Shown here: piece after piece, positions 16,710 through 24,790 of the stretch
How positions within the stretch are numbered: position 1 is the first letter of the stretch
How the letters are laid out: every line of letters begins with the position of its first letter
Assembly: GCA_027623205.1 (NCBI GenBank)
Contig: JAQBYC010000028.1
Location: 1-46,795 of the forward strand
From: Pseudomonadota bacterium
GTDB lineage: Bacteria > Pseudomonadota > Alphaproteobacteria > GCA-2731375
Reading direction: 5' to 3'
DNA length: 46,795 nucleotides
The notes under the pieces: generated by a model
Told to the model about the DNA's origin: nothing
The model's database searches: none
Seen by the model: only the letters and a program-made list of their open reading frames with translations
Program-made: the position numbers and the translations under genes

Positions 16710-17390
16710 ATGAGCGATGATGCCATCCATATCTTGGTTGTCGATGACGATGATCGGCTGCGGGATCTTTTGCGGCGCTATCTCAGTGAATGCGGTTTCC
16801 GCGTTTCCACGGCGAACAGCGCGGCGGAAGCAAGGGTTGCCTTGTCGGGCCTGCGCTTTGATCTGCTGGTGCTGGACCTGATGATGCCGGGGGAAAGCGG
16901 ACTGGATTTGACCAAGGATATCCGCCGTACCAACAACCTGCCCATTCTGTTGCTCACCGCCATGAGCGAGGCGGACGATCGCATTGCCGGCCTGGAGGTT
17001 GGTGCCGATGACTATCTGGCAAAGCCATTCGAACCTCGGGAGTTGGTCTTGCGGATCGAGGCGATCCTGCGCCGGGGAGGGCCCAGGGCGAAGGACGTGA
17101 CGGCGGTTTCCTTTGGCGCCTGCCGTTTTGACATAGAACGGGGCGAACTATTGCGTGACGGCGCCGTGGTTCGCTTGACATCCAGCGAGACGGAAATGTT
17201 GCGCCTGTTTACCCGTAGTCCCGGCCTTACCATTGGTCGGGCCGCGCTGTTGGCGCAAGCGGATGCGGGCAATATCCGCGCCGTCGATGTGCAGATCACC
17301 CGTTTGCGCCGCAAAATCGAAGATGACCCGAAGGAGCCGCGTCATTTATGTACGGTGTGGGGGCAGGGCTATGTGTTCTGGTTGGATTGA
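16710..17390 (+). CDS. OmpR/PhoB-type response regulator (PetR-like), 226 aa
   Basis: The receiver domain has the acidic pocket VVDDDD (residues 10-15), the phosphoacceptor Asp56 in LVLDLMMPGESG, the conserved Thr in LLLTA and Lys in DYLAKPFEPREL. The C-terminal winged helix ends in the typical VRGxGY-like sequence CTVWGQGYVFWLD. It would bind DNA as a dimer after phosphorylation by the kinase encoded 18 nt downstream. The target genes are not evident. The gene is 27 nt after the MarR gene and probably cotranscribed. Confidence 0.92.
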   Translation: MSDDAIHILVVDDDDRLRDLLRRYLSECGFRVSTANSAAEARVALSGLRFDLLVLDLMMPGESGLDLTKDIRRTNNLPILLLTAMSEADDRIAGLEVGADDYLAKPFEPRELVLRIEAILRRGGPRAKDVTAVSFGACRFDIERGELLRDGAVVRLTSSETEMLRLFTRSPGLTIGRAALLAQADAGNIRAVDVQITRLRRKIEDDPKEPRHLCTVWGQGYVFWLD

Positions 17391-17408
17391 CGGCGCTACC
17401 ATAAAGAA

Positions 17409-18716
17409 ATGCTGAAGCTATTTTTGCCAAAAAGCCTGTTTGTGCGCGCCATAATTATCGTGGTCGCGCCGGTGGTGTTGTTGCAGCTTGTCGCCGCGGG
17501 GGTGTTTTATGACCGTCATCTGGACACGGTCACCCGGCGTCTTGCCCGCAGCGTCGCGGCGGATATTGGCTTTGTCGCCGCCGCGTTGACCCGTGAGAAA
17601 GATGACTTGGCGCGACTGCACATTCTGCAATCGGCCAATTTGCGCTTAAATTTGGCCTTCTCATTGATTCCCGGCGAGAAACTGAAGGCGGGGCCCTTAC
17701 CACGACCATACTCACCGTTAGAGAACCTATTGATCCGCACCATCGACGAGGGGATGGAATTGGCCTTCAACATCGAGAACCGGACGACGGAAAAACACTA
17801 TTTGATCAAGGTCGCCTTCGAAGGCGGTGTGCTGCAGGTGTTGGTACCGCGCAACCGGCTTGCCTCGGGCACTTTGCTTGTCTTGATCTTGTGGATTGTC
17901 GGTTCGTCTTTATTGCTGCTTGCAATCGCCATCATGTTTCTACGCAACCAGGTGCGCCCCATTCTGCGTCTTGCGGATGCCGCCGATCGTTTCGGCCAAG
18001 GCCAGGATGTGGCAGATTTCAGGCCTTCGGGCGCAGTGGAGGTGCGGCGCGCCGGTGATGCCTTTTTGCGCATGCGCGACCGGCTAGATCGCCATATTCG
18101 CCAACGCACGGAGATGCTGGCTGGCGTCAGTCATGATCTACGTACGCCCCTGACCCGGTTAAAGCTGGAATTGGCTATGCTGCGCGATATCCCGGCGGCG
18201 GCTGAAATGCAGGGTGATGTGGACGAGATGGAGGACATGATCGAAGGCTACCTAGCCTTCGCCCGCGGCGCGGTTGGTGAACAAACGGTGGAAACTGATG
18301 TGAATGCCCTTTTGGATGAAGCGGTAGGGGATGCCAGGCGCCATGGGGGGGCGGTGGAATTTACTGCCAGCGGCGATCTAAGAGGGCTCTTGCGGCCAAT
18401 GAGTCTAAGGCGCTGCCTGGACAATCTGCTGGGCAATGCGCAGCGGTATGCCAAACATTGTTCCCTGGCGGCGCGCCGGGATGGCGATACGATTGAAATC
18501 ATCGTTGATGACGATGGGCCAGGCGTTCCCGAAGCCGAACGTGAAGCCGTTTTCAGACCCTTCTATCGACTGGAAAATTCCCGCAATCAGGGGACCGGCG
18601 GGGTTGGTCTGGGTTTAGCTATCGCCCGGGATACCGTGCGGAATCAGGGCGGTGACGTGATGTTGGACACAGCGCCCCAGGGTGGTCTCCGCGCCATTAT
18701 CCGACTGCCGGCCTGA
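17409..18716 (+). CDS. EnvZ-like sensor histidine kinase, 435 aa
   Basis: The order is an N-terminal transmembrane helix (about 9-32), a periplasmic sensor region of some 120 residues, a second helix (about 155-178), a HAMP linker, a HisKA domain with the phosphoacceptor His242 in AGVSHDLRTPLTRLKLEL, and an HATPase domain with N box (LDNLLGNAQRYAKH), G1 (VDDDGPGVP) and G2 (GTGGVGLGLAIA). It partners the OmpR-type regulator directly upstream. The sensor region has no recognised ligand domain. The 3' end converges with the livM gene 23 nt away. Confidence 0.92.
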   Translation: MLKLFLPKSLFVRAIIIVVAPVVLLQLVAAGVFYDRHLDTVTRRLARSVAADIGFVAAALTREKDDLARLHILQSANLRLNLAFSLIPGEKLKAGPLPRPYSPLENLLIRTIDEGMELAFNIENRTTEKHYLIKVAFEGGVLQVLVPRNRLASGTLLVLILWIVGSSLLLLAIAIMFLRNQVRPILRLADAADRFGQGQDVADFRPSGAVEVRRAGDAFLRMRDRLDRHIRQRTEMLAGVSHDLRTPLTRLKLELAMLRDIPAAAEMQGDVDEMEDMIEGYLAFARGAVGEQTVETDVNALLDEAVGDARRHGGAVEFTASGDLRGLLRPMSLRRCLDNLLGNAQRYAKHCSLAARRDGDTIEIIVDDDGPGVPEAEREAVFRPFYRLENSRNQGTGGVGLGLAIARDTVRNQGGDVMLDTAPQGGLRAIIRLPA

Positions 18717-18739
18717 ACAAGGAGGGGGCCGAATGGCCA

Positions 18740-20071
18740 TTATTTTTCGGGTATTAGTCCGCGCGGGCTAAAGCGGAGTACGAGCAGCAGAATTAGCCCC
18801 ATGGTCATCAGGCGCATATGGGCGGCGCTATTCAACAAATGCCGGCGCAACCCGCTGTCCTCCGCCAGACCGGCGGTAAACAAATCCATCAGCCACAAAC
18901 CGATGGGTTCAGCCTCGATCCAAAAGAACCAGATCACGAAGCCGCCCAGGACGGCTCCCCAATTGTTGCCTGACCCGCCGACGATGACCATCACCCAGAT
19001 AACGAAAGTAAAGCGAAGTGGCTGGTAGGAGGCGGGGGTAAACTGCCCGTCCAAAGTGGTGAGCATGGCGCCGGCGATACCGACCACGGCTGAGCCGAGA
19101 ACAAACACCTGAAGATGTCGGCCCGTGACGTTTTTGCCCATGGCCGAGGCTGCGAGCTCGTTATCGCGGATCGCCCGCATCATCCGGCCCCATGGCGAAT
19201 TCAAGGCCCTCTGGGACAGCCAGAGCAGCACCAGCAAGACCGTGGCGAAGAGGCCCGCATAGTTTAATTTGACGAATATGGAGGAGAACTCCACTGGCGA
19301 TGCGCCCATGCGGGCGGCCCAATCCTGGAACCATAGGGCTTGTTGAAGGTCAACTTCGTAGGGAACGGGGCGGGGCAGACCGCTGACATTTTTTACACCC
19401 CGCGTGAGCCAATCCTCATTCTTAAGAATGGCGATAATGATCTCGGATATTCCTAGCGTCGCGATGGCGAGATAGTCTGACCTAAGGCCTAAGGCAATTT
19501 TCCCGATAACCCAGGCCACGGCAGCGGCGAGCAACCCTCCGGCAATCCATGAGAACAGTATCGGCAGTCCGAGGCCGCCTAAATATCCTGTTTTGGCGGG
19601 TTCCACGGCTTCAATGGCTTCAATGGCGGGATCAAAATAGTGTCGCGCCAGAAAGTAACCGGGCACGATGATCAAAGAGAGGACTAGTTTTCGACGCAGC
19701 CCGGCAGCCATCCGTTTGCTGACTAAAACCGCCCCCAAAATGACTACCAGAGAGATTGCCAGGGCGATAACGATGCCGCTGCCGCCCGCTTGCCAGGCCG
19801 CTGTAACCGGCGCAGCGGAAATTAAAACACCGGTGACCCCACCCAGCGCCGCGAATCCCATAATCCCCACATTGAACAGTCCGGCATAACCCCATTGAAT
19901 GTTGACGCCAAGAGACATCACAGCCGAGATCAGGCAGAGGTTTAGGATTGCCAAGGCCAGGGACCAGCTTTGCATCAGACCGACTGCGGCCAAAGCCAGG
20001 AACATCCCCAAGAACATGGCGATGGCGCGTAGGTTCCCATCAATAGGGCCCCTATGGCCGGTCAGTATCAT
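18740..20071 (-). CDS. livM: Branched-chain amino-acid-type ABC transporter permease, LivM-like, 443 aa
   Basis: This is a polytopic membrane protein with the LivM signature. It has LGVNIQWGYAGLFNVGIMGFAALGG in the first half and a cytoplasmic EAA-like loop RSDYLAIATLGISEIIIAILKNE. A second loop SPWGRMMRAIRDNELAA is also typical. ATG 20071 is chosen because it overlaps the livH stop (ATGA); the frame open upstream to 20191 is inside livH. The protein is longer than many LivM homologues, with an insert before the first conserved loop (FDPAIEAIEAVEPAKTGYLGG). It is the last gene of the transporter operon. Confidence 0.92.
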   Translation of the reverse strand: MILTGHRGPIDGNLRAIAMFLGMFLALAAVGLMQSWSLALAILNLCLISAVMSLGVNIQWGYAGLFNVGIMGFAALGGVTGVLISAAPVTAAWQAGGSGIVIALAISLVVILGAVLVSKRMAAGLRRKLVLSLIIVPGYFLARHYFDPAIEAIEAVEPAKTGYLGGLGLPILFSWIAGGLLAAAVAWVIGKIALGLRSDYLAIATLGISEIIIAILKNEDWLTRGVKNVSGLPRPVPYEVDLQQALWFQDWAARMGASPVEFSSIFVKLNYAGLFATVLLVLLWLSQRALNSPWGRMMRAIRDNELAASAMGKNVTGRHLQVFVLGSAVVGIAGAMLTTLDGQFTPASYQPLRFTFVIWVMVIVGGSGNNWGAVLGGFVIWFFWIEAEPIGLWLMDLFTAGLAEDSGLRRHLLNSAAHMRLMTMGLILLLVLRFSPRGLIPEK

Positions 20072-21081
20072 ACGGCCTTGCCTCCAAATATGCCGGTCGG
20101 CCGCAATAGCAATACCAACACCAAAATCACGAAAGAGACCGCAAACTTGTAGTCCGTGGATAATAATTGCACCAATCCTTGCGGCGCCCAATCGCCGGGC
20201 AGGGCATAGGCAAGGAATTTTTTGTAGGCGTAAGTAACCGTGACTTCTGAAAAAGCGATCATAAAACCGCCAGCGATAGCGCCCAGTGGGTTGCCCAGGC
20301 CGCCAACAATAGCGGAGGCAAAGATCGGCAACAAAAGCTGGAAATAGGTGAATGGTTTGAAGCTTTTATCCAGTCCATAAAGGACGCCTGCAATGGTGGC
20401 CAGGGCGGCGGCGATAATCCATGTGATCATGACCACGCGTTCAGGATTGATTCCAGAGAGCAGGGCGAGATCTTCGTTATCGGAAAAGGCGCGCATGGAC
20501 TTGCCGGCGCGGGAGCGTTTCAGAAACCAGAACAACGCTATCACCACGATGGCCGCTGTTACAACGGTCAAACCTTGCGAAGTTTTAATGGTGATGCCTT
20601 CGTTGAAATGGGTCAGGCGCTTGAATTCACGCGCCTTCATGATGAAGCGTTCGCCGTCGGCAAAACGTTGATCATCCGGGCCTATAATGAAACGCACCAA
20701 ACCGTTGAGTACGAACATTACTCCGATGGAGGCAATCAGGAACACCACAGGTGCTGCTTTTTCTCGGCGATAGAAACGATAGACCCAGCGGTCAGCGGCG
20801 AGGCAAACCAGGATGGTGCAGATGATGCCAAACGGCAAAGCCAAAAGGGCGGTCGGAAATGGCGAAATCGAAACGCCCCAGGACTGTAATGCCCAGGTCA
20901 GAAGTACGGTGGCCATGGTACCAAAGGCCATAGTGTCGCCATGGGCAAAATTGGAAAACCGTAAGATGCCATAGACCAAAGTGACGCCCAGGGCGCCAAT
21001 GGCCAATTGGCTCCCGTATGCGATGCCGGGTACGATGACGAAATTGGACAGCAGGATGAGAGCGTTCAGGATGCCGTCCAT
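20068..21081 (-). CDS. livH: Branched-chain amino-acid-type ABC transporter permease, LivH-like, 337 aa
   Basis: This is a hydrophobic permease of the LivH type. The start carries GSQLAIGALGVTLVYGILRFSNFAHGD, the classical LivH N-terminal signature. An EAA-like loop SRAGKSMRAFSDNEDLALLSGIN lies in the second half, and VGGLGNPLGAIAGGFMIAFSE follows. It forms the membrane channel with LivM. The ATG at 21081 lies 4 nt after the livF stop, and its own stop overlaps livM, so the genes are translationally linked. The substrate could be a branched-chain amino acid, another amino acid or an amide, because this family also moves those. Confidence 0.92.
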   Translation of the reverse strand: MDGILNALILLSNFVIVPGIAYGSQLAIGALGVTLVYGILRFSNFAHGDTMAFGTMATVLLTWALQSWGVSISPFPTALLALPFGIICTILVCLAADRWVYRFYRREKAAPVVFLIASIGVMFVLNGLVRFIIGPDDQRFADGERFIMKAREFKRLTHFNEGITIKTSQGLTVVTAAIVVIALFWFLKRSRAGKSMRAFSDNEDLALLSGINPERVVMITWIIAAALATIAGVLYGLDKSFKPFTYFQLLLPIFASAIVGGLGNPLGAIAGGFMIAFSEVTVTYAYKKFLAYALPGDWAPQGLVQLLSTDYKFAVSFVILVLVLLLRPTGIFGGKAV

Positions 21082-21085
21082 TGCG

Positions 21086-21802
21086 CTAGCCGCCCAAAAA
21101 CGCCTTGCGAACTTCCGGATTGGCCATCAGCGCCGCGCCGGTATCGGTATACCGGTTTCGTCCTTGCACCAGAACATAACCCTTGTCCGCAATACGCAAG
21201 GCTTGGCGGGCGTTTTGTTCGACCATCAGAATGGCGATGCCGCTTTTGGCGACTTCGATAATACGATCGAACAATTCGTTCATCACAATTGGTGACACCC
21301 CAGCCGTGGGTTCATCCAGCATCAACACCTTTGGTTTGGTCATAAGGGCCCGGCCCACCGCCACCTGCTGGCGTTGACCGCCGGAAAGTTCGCCCGCGGC
21401 TTGCCGGCGTTTTTCCTTCAGGATCGGGAAGAGGTCAAACACCTGACCCAAGGTATCGGTAAAATCGTCCCGGCGAATAAAGGCGCCCATCTCGAGGTTT
21501 TCCTCCACCGACATGGAGGTGAAGACATTATGGTTCTGCGGTACGAAGCTCATGCCTTTGGCGACGCGAGCCTGCGGCGTCAGTCCGGTGATATCTTTGC
21601 CGTCCAGGCGAACAGATCCTTCACGCAGATTGAGCATGCCAAAGACCGCCTTCATGGCGGTTGATTTGCCCGCACCATTTGGACCGACGATAACGGCAAT
21701 TTCACCGCGCCCGACGCCAATATTGCAGTCATGCAGGATGTTCGCGCCGCCGTAGCCGCCGGTCAGATGCTCTCCGATCAAATAATCTTCCGCGCCATTC
21801 AC
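21086..21802 (-). CDS. livF: Branched-chain amino-acid-type ABC transporter ATPase, LivF-like, 238 aa
   Basis: This is an ABC ATPase with Walker A GPNGAGKST, signature LSGGQRQQVAVGRAL and Walker B KVLMLDEPTAGVSP, of the shorter LivF type. Translation starts at GTG 21802, overlapping the livG stop by four bases (GTGA). It would form the ATPase heterodimer with LivG at the cytoplasmic face of LivHM. No unusual residues were noticed in the nucleotide-binding motifs. Confidence 0.93.
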   Translation of the reverse strand: MNGAEDYLIGEHLTGGYGGANILHDCNIGVGRGEIAVIVGPNGAGKSTAMKAVFGMLNLREGSVRLDGKDITGLTPQARVAKGMSFVPQNHNVFTSMSVEENLEMGAFIRRDDFTDTLGQVFDLFPILKEKRRQAAGELSGGQRQQVAVGRALMTKPKVLMLDEPTAGVSPIVMNELFDRIIEVAKSGIAILMVEQNARQALRIADKGYVLVQGRNRYTDTGAALMANPEVRKAFLGG

Positions 21803-22581
21803 CGGACCGGCTCCGGCTTGTTCTTCATGCCGGTACCCAGATAGGCTTCGATCACTTGGTCGTTGGCTTTCACCTCATCCGCGCTGCCTTGTGTCAGGAC
21901 CGTGCCTTCCGCCATGACGATAACCGGATCGCAAAGGCGCGATATGAAATCCATGTCATGTTCGATCATGCAAAAGGTATAGCCGCGTTCCTGCTGCAGG
22001 CGCAGGATCGCATCACCTAGGGTTCTGAGGAGGGTGCGATTGACGCCCGCGCCCACTTCGTCCAGAAAAACGATCTTGGCGTCCACCATCATGGTGCGGC
22101 CAAGTTCCAGGAGTTTTTTCTGGCCGCCCGATAGATTTCCCGCCAGTTCGTCTGCGACCTGGGCGATTTCGAGAAATTCTATCACCTCGTCGGCCTTGGC
22201 GCGAACCTGCTCTTCCTCCGCGCGCACCTGTCGGGGACGCAGCCAGTTGTCCATCAGGCTCTCGCCGGATTGATCACAGGGCACCATCATAAGATTTTCG
22301 CGAACCGTCAGCGTGCCGAATTCCTGGGCGATTTGAAAGGTGCGCAGCATGCCCCTGGCGCATAATTCGTGGGGCTTCAGTCCGGTTATGTTCCTGCCAT
22401 CCAGATAGACCTTACCCGAGGTCGGCATGTAGACCCCGGCAATAACATTGAAAAGCGTGGTTTTACCGGCGCCGTTGGGGCCGATCAGACCGGTAATCCG
22501 GCCGCTTTCGATAGACAGGGATACGCCATCGACGGCGCGAATGCCGCCGAAATGCATATGTAAATTATCAATCTCGATCAT
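21799..22581 (-). CDS. livG: Branched-chain amino-acid-type ABC transporter ATPase, LivG-like, 260 aa
   Basis: This is the LivG-type ATPase. It has Walker A GPNGAGKTT, signature NLSGGQKKLLELGRTMM and the family-specific segment CARGMLRTFQIAQEFGTLTVRENL. Walker B reads IVFLDEVGAGVN, with Val where most relatives have Pro after the catalytic Glu. The Glu itself is kept. The ATG at 22581 follows an 83-bp gap after the binding-protein gene that contains a strong stem-loop. The stop overlaps livF by 4 nt. Confidence 0.93.
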   Translation of the reverse strand: MIEIDNLHMHFGGIRAVDGVSLSIESGRITGLIGPNGAGKTTLFNVIAGVYMPTSGKVYLDGRNITGLKPHELCARGMLRTFQIAQEFGTLTVRENLMMVPCDQSGESLMDNWLRPRQVRAEEEQVRAKADEVIEFLEIAQVADELAGNLSGGQKKLLELGRTMMVDAKIVFLDEVGAGVNRTLLRTLGDAILRLQQERGYTFCMIEHDMDFISRLCDPVIVMAEGTVLTQGSADEVKANDQVIEAYLGTGMKNKPEPVR

Positions 22582-22597
22582 GAAATATAGAAAGCGT

Positions 22598-22634
22598 GGG
22601 AAACGGTTTGGAGCACCTGGCCAAACCGTCTCCC
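22598..22634 (-). terminator. Intercistronic stem-loop between the binding-protein gene and livG
   Basis: Arms 22598-22611 (GGGAAACGGTTTGG) and 22621-22634 (CCAAACCGTCTCCC) pair over 14 bp with one mismatch around a 9-nt loop. On the minus transcript no T tract follows. A processing, RNA-stabilising or partial-termination element that keeps binding-protein mRNA in excess over livGFHM is therefore more likely than a full terminator. This is the usual expression pattern of such operons. Confidence 0.6.
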
Positions 22635-22664
22635 ATACATCAGGTTATGAAAATATATGTCGAA

Positions 22665-23846
22665 TTAGCGGAACCGCGCGGTGGTGTTCTTGCCTCCGGA
22701 CACGAGGATCTCGCGGTAATTGCCGGCGCTTTCACCAGACCCGATTAGTTCGACCGCCGAGGCGCCCACATAATCGATCTCGCCGCCCTCGGCCAGGATC
22801 TTCAGGCCCTTGGCCAGTTCGCCCGGATAGATCTTTGTTCCCGGTGCATTGGCAACGCTCATGATCTTATCCTTGAGCATCTTACTCTTACTGGAGCCCG
22901 CAGCCTGCATTGCCAACAAGATCAAGGCCGCTGCGTCATAGGATTCCGAGGCGAACGGGCCGGCCTTGAAACCGGCCGCCTTCGCCATTTCGGCGAACTT
23001 CGCGGCGCCGGGGCTATCGGTGCCCGGAACGGTGCCGAAGGAGCCATTAAGATCCGCACCGATGGCCATTGGCAGGCTGTCGCCAATCATGCCGTCGGGC
23101 AGGACGAATTTTTCAAATGCACCGGCATCAAGAGCGGCCTGAATAATACCTTTACCGCCCTGGTCCAGATAACCGGCAACGATTAAAACCTGACCGCCCG
23201 CAGCAGCCAGTGCGCCAACTTCCGCCGAATAATCTGCTTTACCGTCTTCATGTGCGGCGGAAATTGTGATCTTGCCGCCAGATTTTTCGAAGTTGGTTTT
23301 GATGCTGTCGGCCAGACCCTTGCCATAGTCGTTATTGGTATAGGTCAGCGCCGCGGACTTGATACCTTTGTCCTTCAAAACGGCGGTAAGAACTTGTCCT
23401 TGTCGCGCATCCGACGGGGCGGTGCGGAAAAACAGACCGTCGTCATTGATGCTGGAAAGCGCTGGCGAAGTCGCTGATGGCGATACCATCACAATGCCAT
23501 TGGCCAAGGCTACGTTTTGCAGCATCGCAGTCGTCACACCAGAACAATCGCCGCCAACGATGGCGTTGATATTGTCGGAGGTGACCAGACGTTCAGTGGC
23601 TGCCGTGGCGGCGGCGGAATCGGTGCAAGTGGTGTCGCCACGCACCGAAATGACTTTGCTGCCGCCCAGTAGCGCACCGCTCATGCTGACTTCCTTGATG
23701 GCCAACTCGGCGCCCGCGGCCATATCAGGCGTGAGGGATTCGATTGGACCCGTATATCCCAAAATGACACCCAACTTGATGGTTTCGGCATTGACCGCCG
23801 TACTTATAAGCACGGCGATGGCCGATGCAACGAGTAGCTTTTTCAT
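22665..23846 (-). CDS. ABC transporter periplasmic substrate-binding protein, LivJ-like, 393 aa
   Basis: An N-terminal signal peptide (MKKLLVASAIAVLISTAVNA, cleavage after residue 20) leads into a type I periplasmic binding fold with IKLGVILGYTGP, MAAGAELAIKEV and VSPSATSPALS. These are typical of hydrophobic and branched amino-acid binding proteins. ATG 23846 is chosen because GGGAG lies 7 nt upstream and a signal peptide begins there; the frame open upstream to 24068 is in the carbonic anhydrase gene. A Cys pair (CTDS and GGDCSG) may form a disulfide. It is the first gene of the operon and delivers ligand to LivHMGF. Confidence 0.93.
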   Translation of the reverse strand: MKKLLVASAIAVLISTAVNAETIKLGVILGYTGPIESLTPDMAAGAELAIKEVSMSGALLGGSKVISVRGDTTCTDSAAATAATERLVTSDNINAIVGGDCSGVTTAMLQNVALANGIVMVSPSATSPALSSINDDGLFFRTAPSDARQGQVLTAVLKDKGIKSAALTYTNNDYGKGLADSIKTNFEKSGGKITISAAHEDGKADYSAEVGALAAAGGQVLIVAGYLDQGGKGIIQAALDAGAFEKFVLPDGMIGDSLPMAIGADLNGSFGTVPGTDSPGAAKFAEMAKAAGFKAGPFASESYDAAALILLAMQAAGSSKSKMLKDKIMSVANAPGTKIYPGELAKGLKILAEGGEIDYVGASAVELIGSGESAGNYREILVSGGKNTTARFR

Positions 23847-24015
23847 TATCTTTCTCCCTATGGTAAACGTTAGAGGCCGAACCGGCCGCAGCCTAGGCCA
23901 GGCCAGTCTAGTTATGTTCTTGTCTTTCGTCATTTCTAATCGAAAATGCGCATCAATAGAAACACTTAAGATAGCTGAAAATCTTCGCCGGTTCCTTTTT
24001 GTTCTAGTTGTTGAA

Positions 24016-24654
24016 CTAACTTTGCGGCACGAAAGTGCCGGTGTCGAAATTCCATATTTCCAGCACACCGTCGAAGATATTTAGATACCAGCCGTGCAGC
24101 CTCAAATCGCCCGCGGCCATTGCCTCGCGGACGAATGGAAAGGTAGTCAGGTTTTCAAGTGACAGGCACACCGATTGCCGTTCCGAGGCGGCCAGCAAGG
24201 CGTCGCCCTCGAGCCCTGGATCGGCCGCCAAGGCGCGTTCCAGCGCCTTGTGCAGCAGATCGGTCCAGGCCGATACGAACTTGCCACCGACATTGCGGCC
24301 TTCCTGCTTGCGGACCATCGCCGCGACGCCACCGCAATGGGCGTGACCGATGACGATGATATGGTCAACGGACAGCCCCGTGACGGCGAATTCAAGGGCG
24401 GCGCTGGTGCCATGATATTGGCCATCCTCCTCATAGGGCGGCACCAGGGCGGCAACGTTTCGTATGGCGAAAATGTCACCTGGTTTGGTCTGAAAAACGA
24501 TGGCTGGATCAACCCGCGAATCCGAACATGCCACGACCGCAAAACGCGGGTTCTGACCTTGGCTAAGCAGGTTTTGGTAAAGGTCCGGGGCCTTATCAAA
24601 ATACATACTGCGAAATTCTTGAAAGCCATTCAGCAGGGCTTCTATTCCGGTCAT
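24016..24654 (-). CDS. Beta-class carbonic anhydrase, 212 aa
   Basis: The zinc ligands and catalytic dyad of beta-carbonic anhydrases are present: Cys43-x-Asp45-x-Arg47 (ACSDSR), His104 and Cys107 (GHAHCGG). The length is normal for the class and there is no signal peptide, so it acts in the cytoplasm interconverting CO2 and bicarbonate. ATG 24654 is chosen because the family N-terminus (GFQEFRSMYFD) begins just after it; the upstream extension to 24999 runs through the amine dehydrogenase gene. It lies downstream of that gene on the same strand after 136 nt. Confidence 0.93.
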   Translation of the reverse strand: MTGIEALLNGFQEFRSMYFDKAPDLYQNLLSQGQNPRFAVVACSDSRVDPAIVFQTKPGDIFAIRNVAALVPPYEEDGQYHGTSAALEFAVTGLSVDHIIVIGHAHCGGVAAMVRKQEGRNVGGKFVSAWTDLLHKALERALAADPGLEGDALLAASERQSVCLSLENLTTFPFVREAMAAGDLRLHGWYLNIFDGVLEIWNFDTGTFVPQS

Positions 24655-24790
24655 GTCGACTTCCCGTCCGTTGATCAGCGTATTTTCAAGATTGGCCGAA
24701 TGCCCGCCAGTCCGGTCCAACCACCCCATCGGCGAGATTATTGGCCAGGATTTGATGCTAGCATCAACCCCGATCGTGCCATGCAGTGTC

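Noticed and set aside
18718-18745. GGCC repeats followed by T-rich sequence between the kinase and livM
   Set aside because: The stem is only four base pairs and the T run continues into the livM coding end, so a terminator call is not supported.
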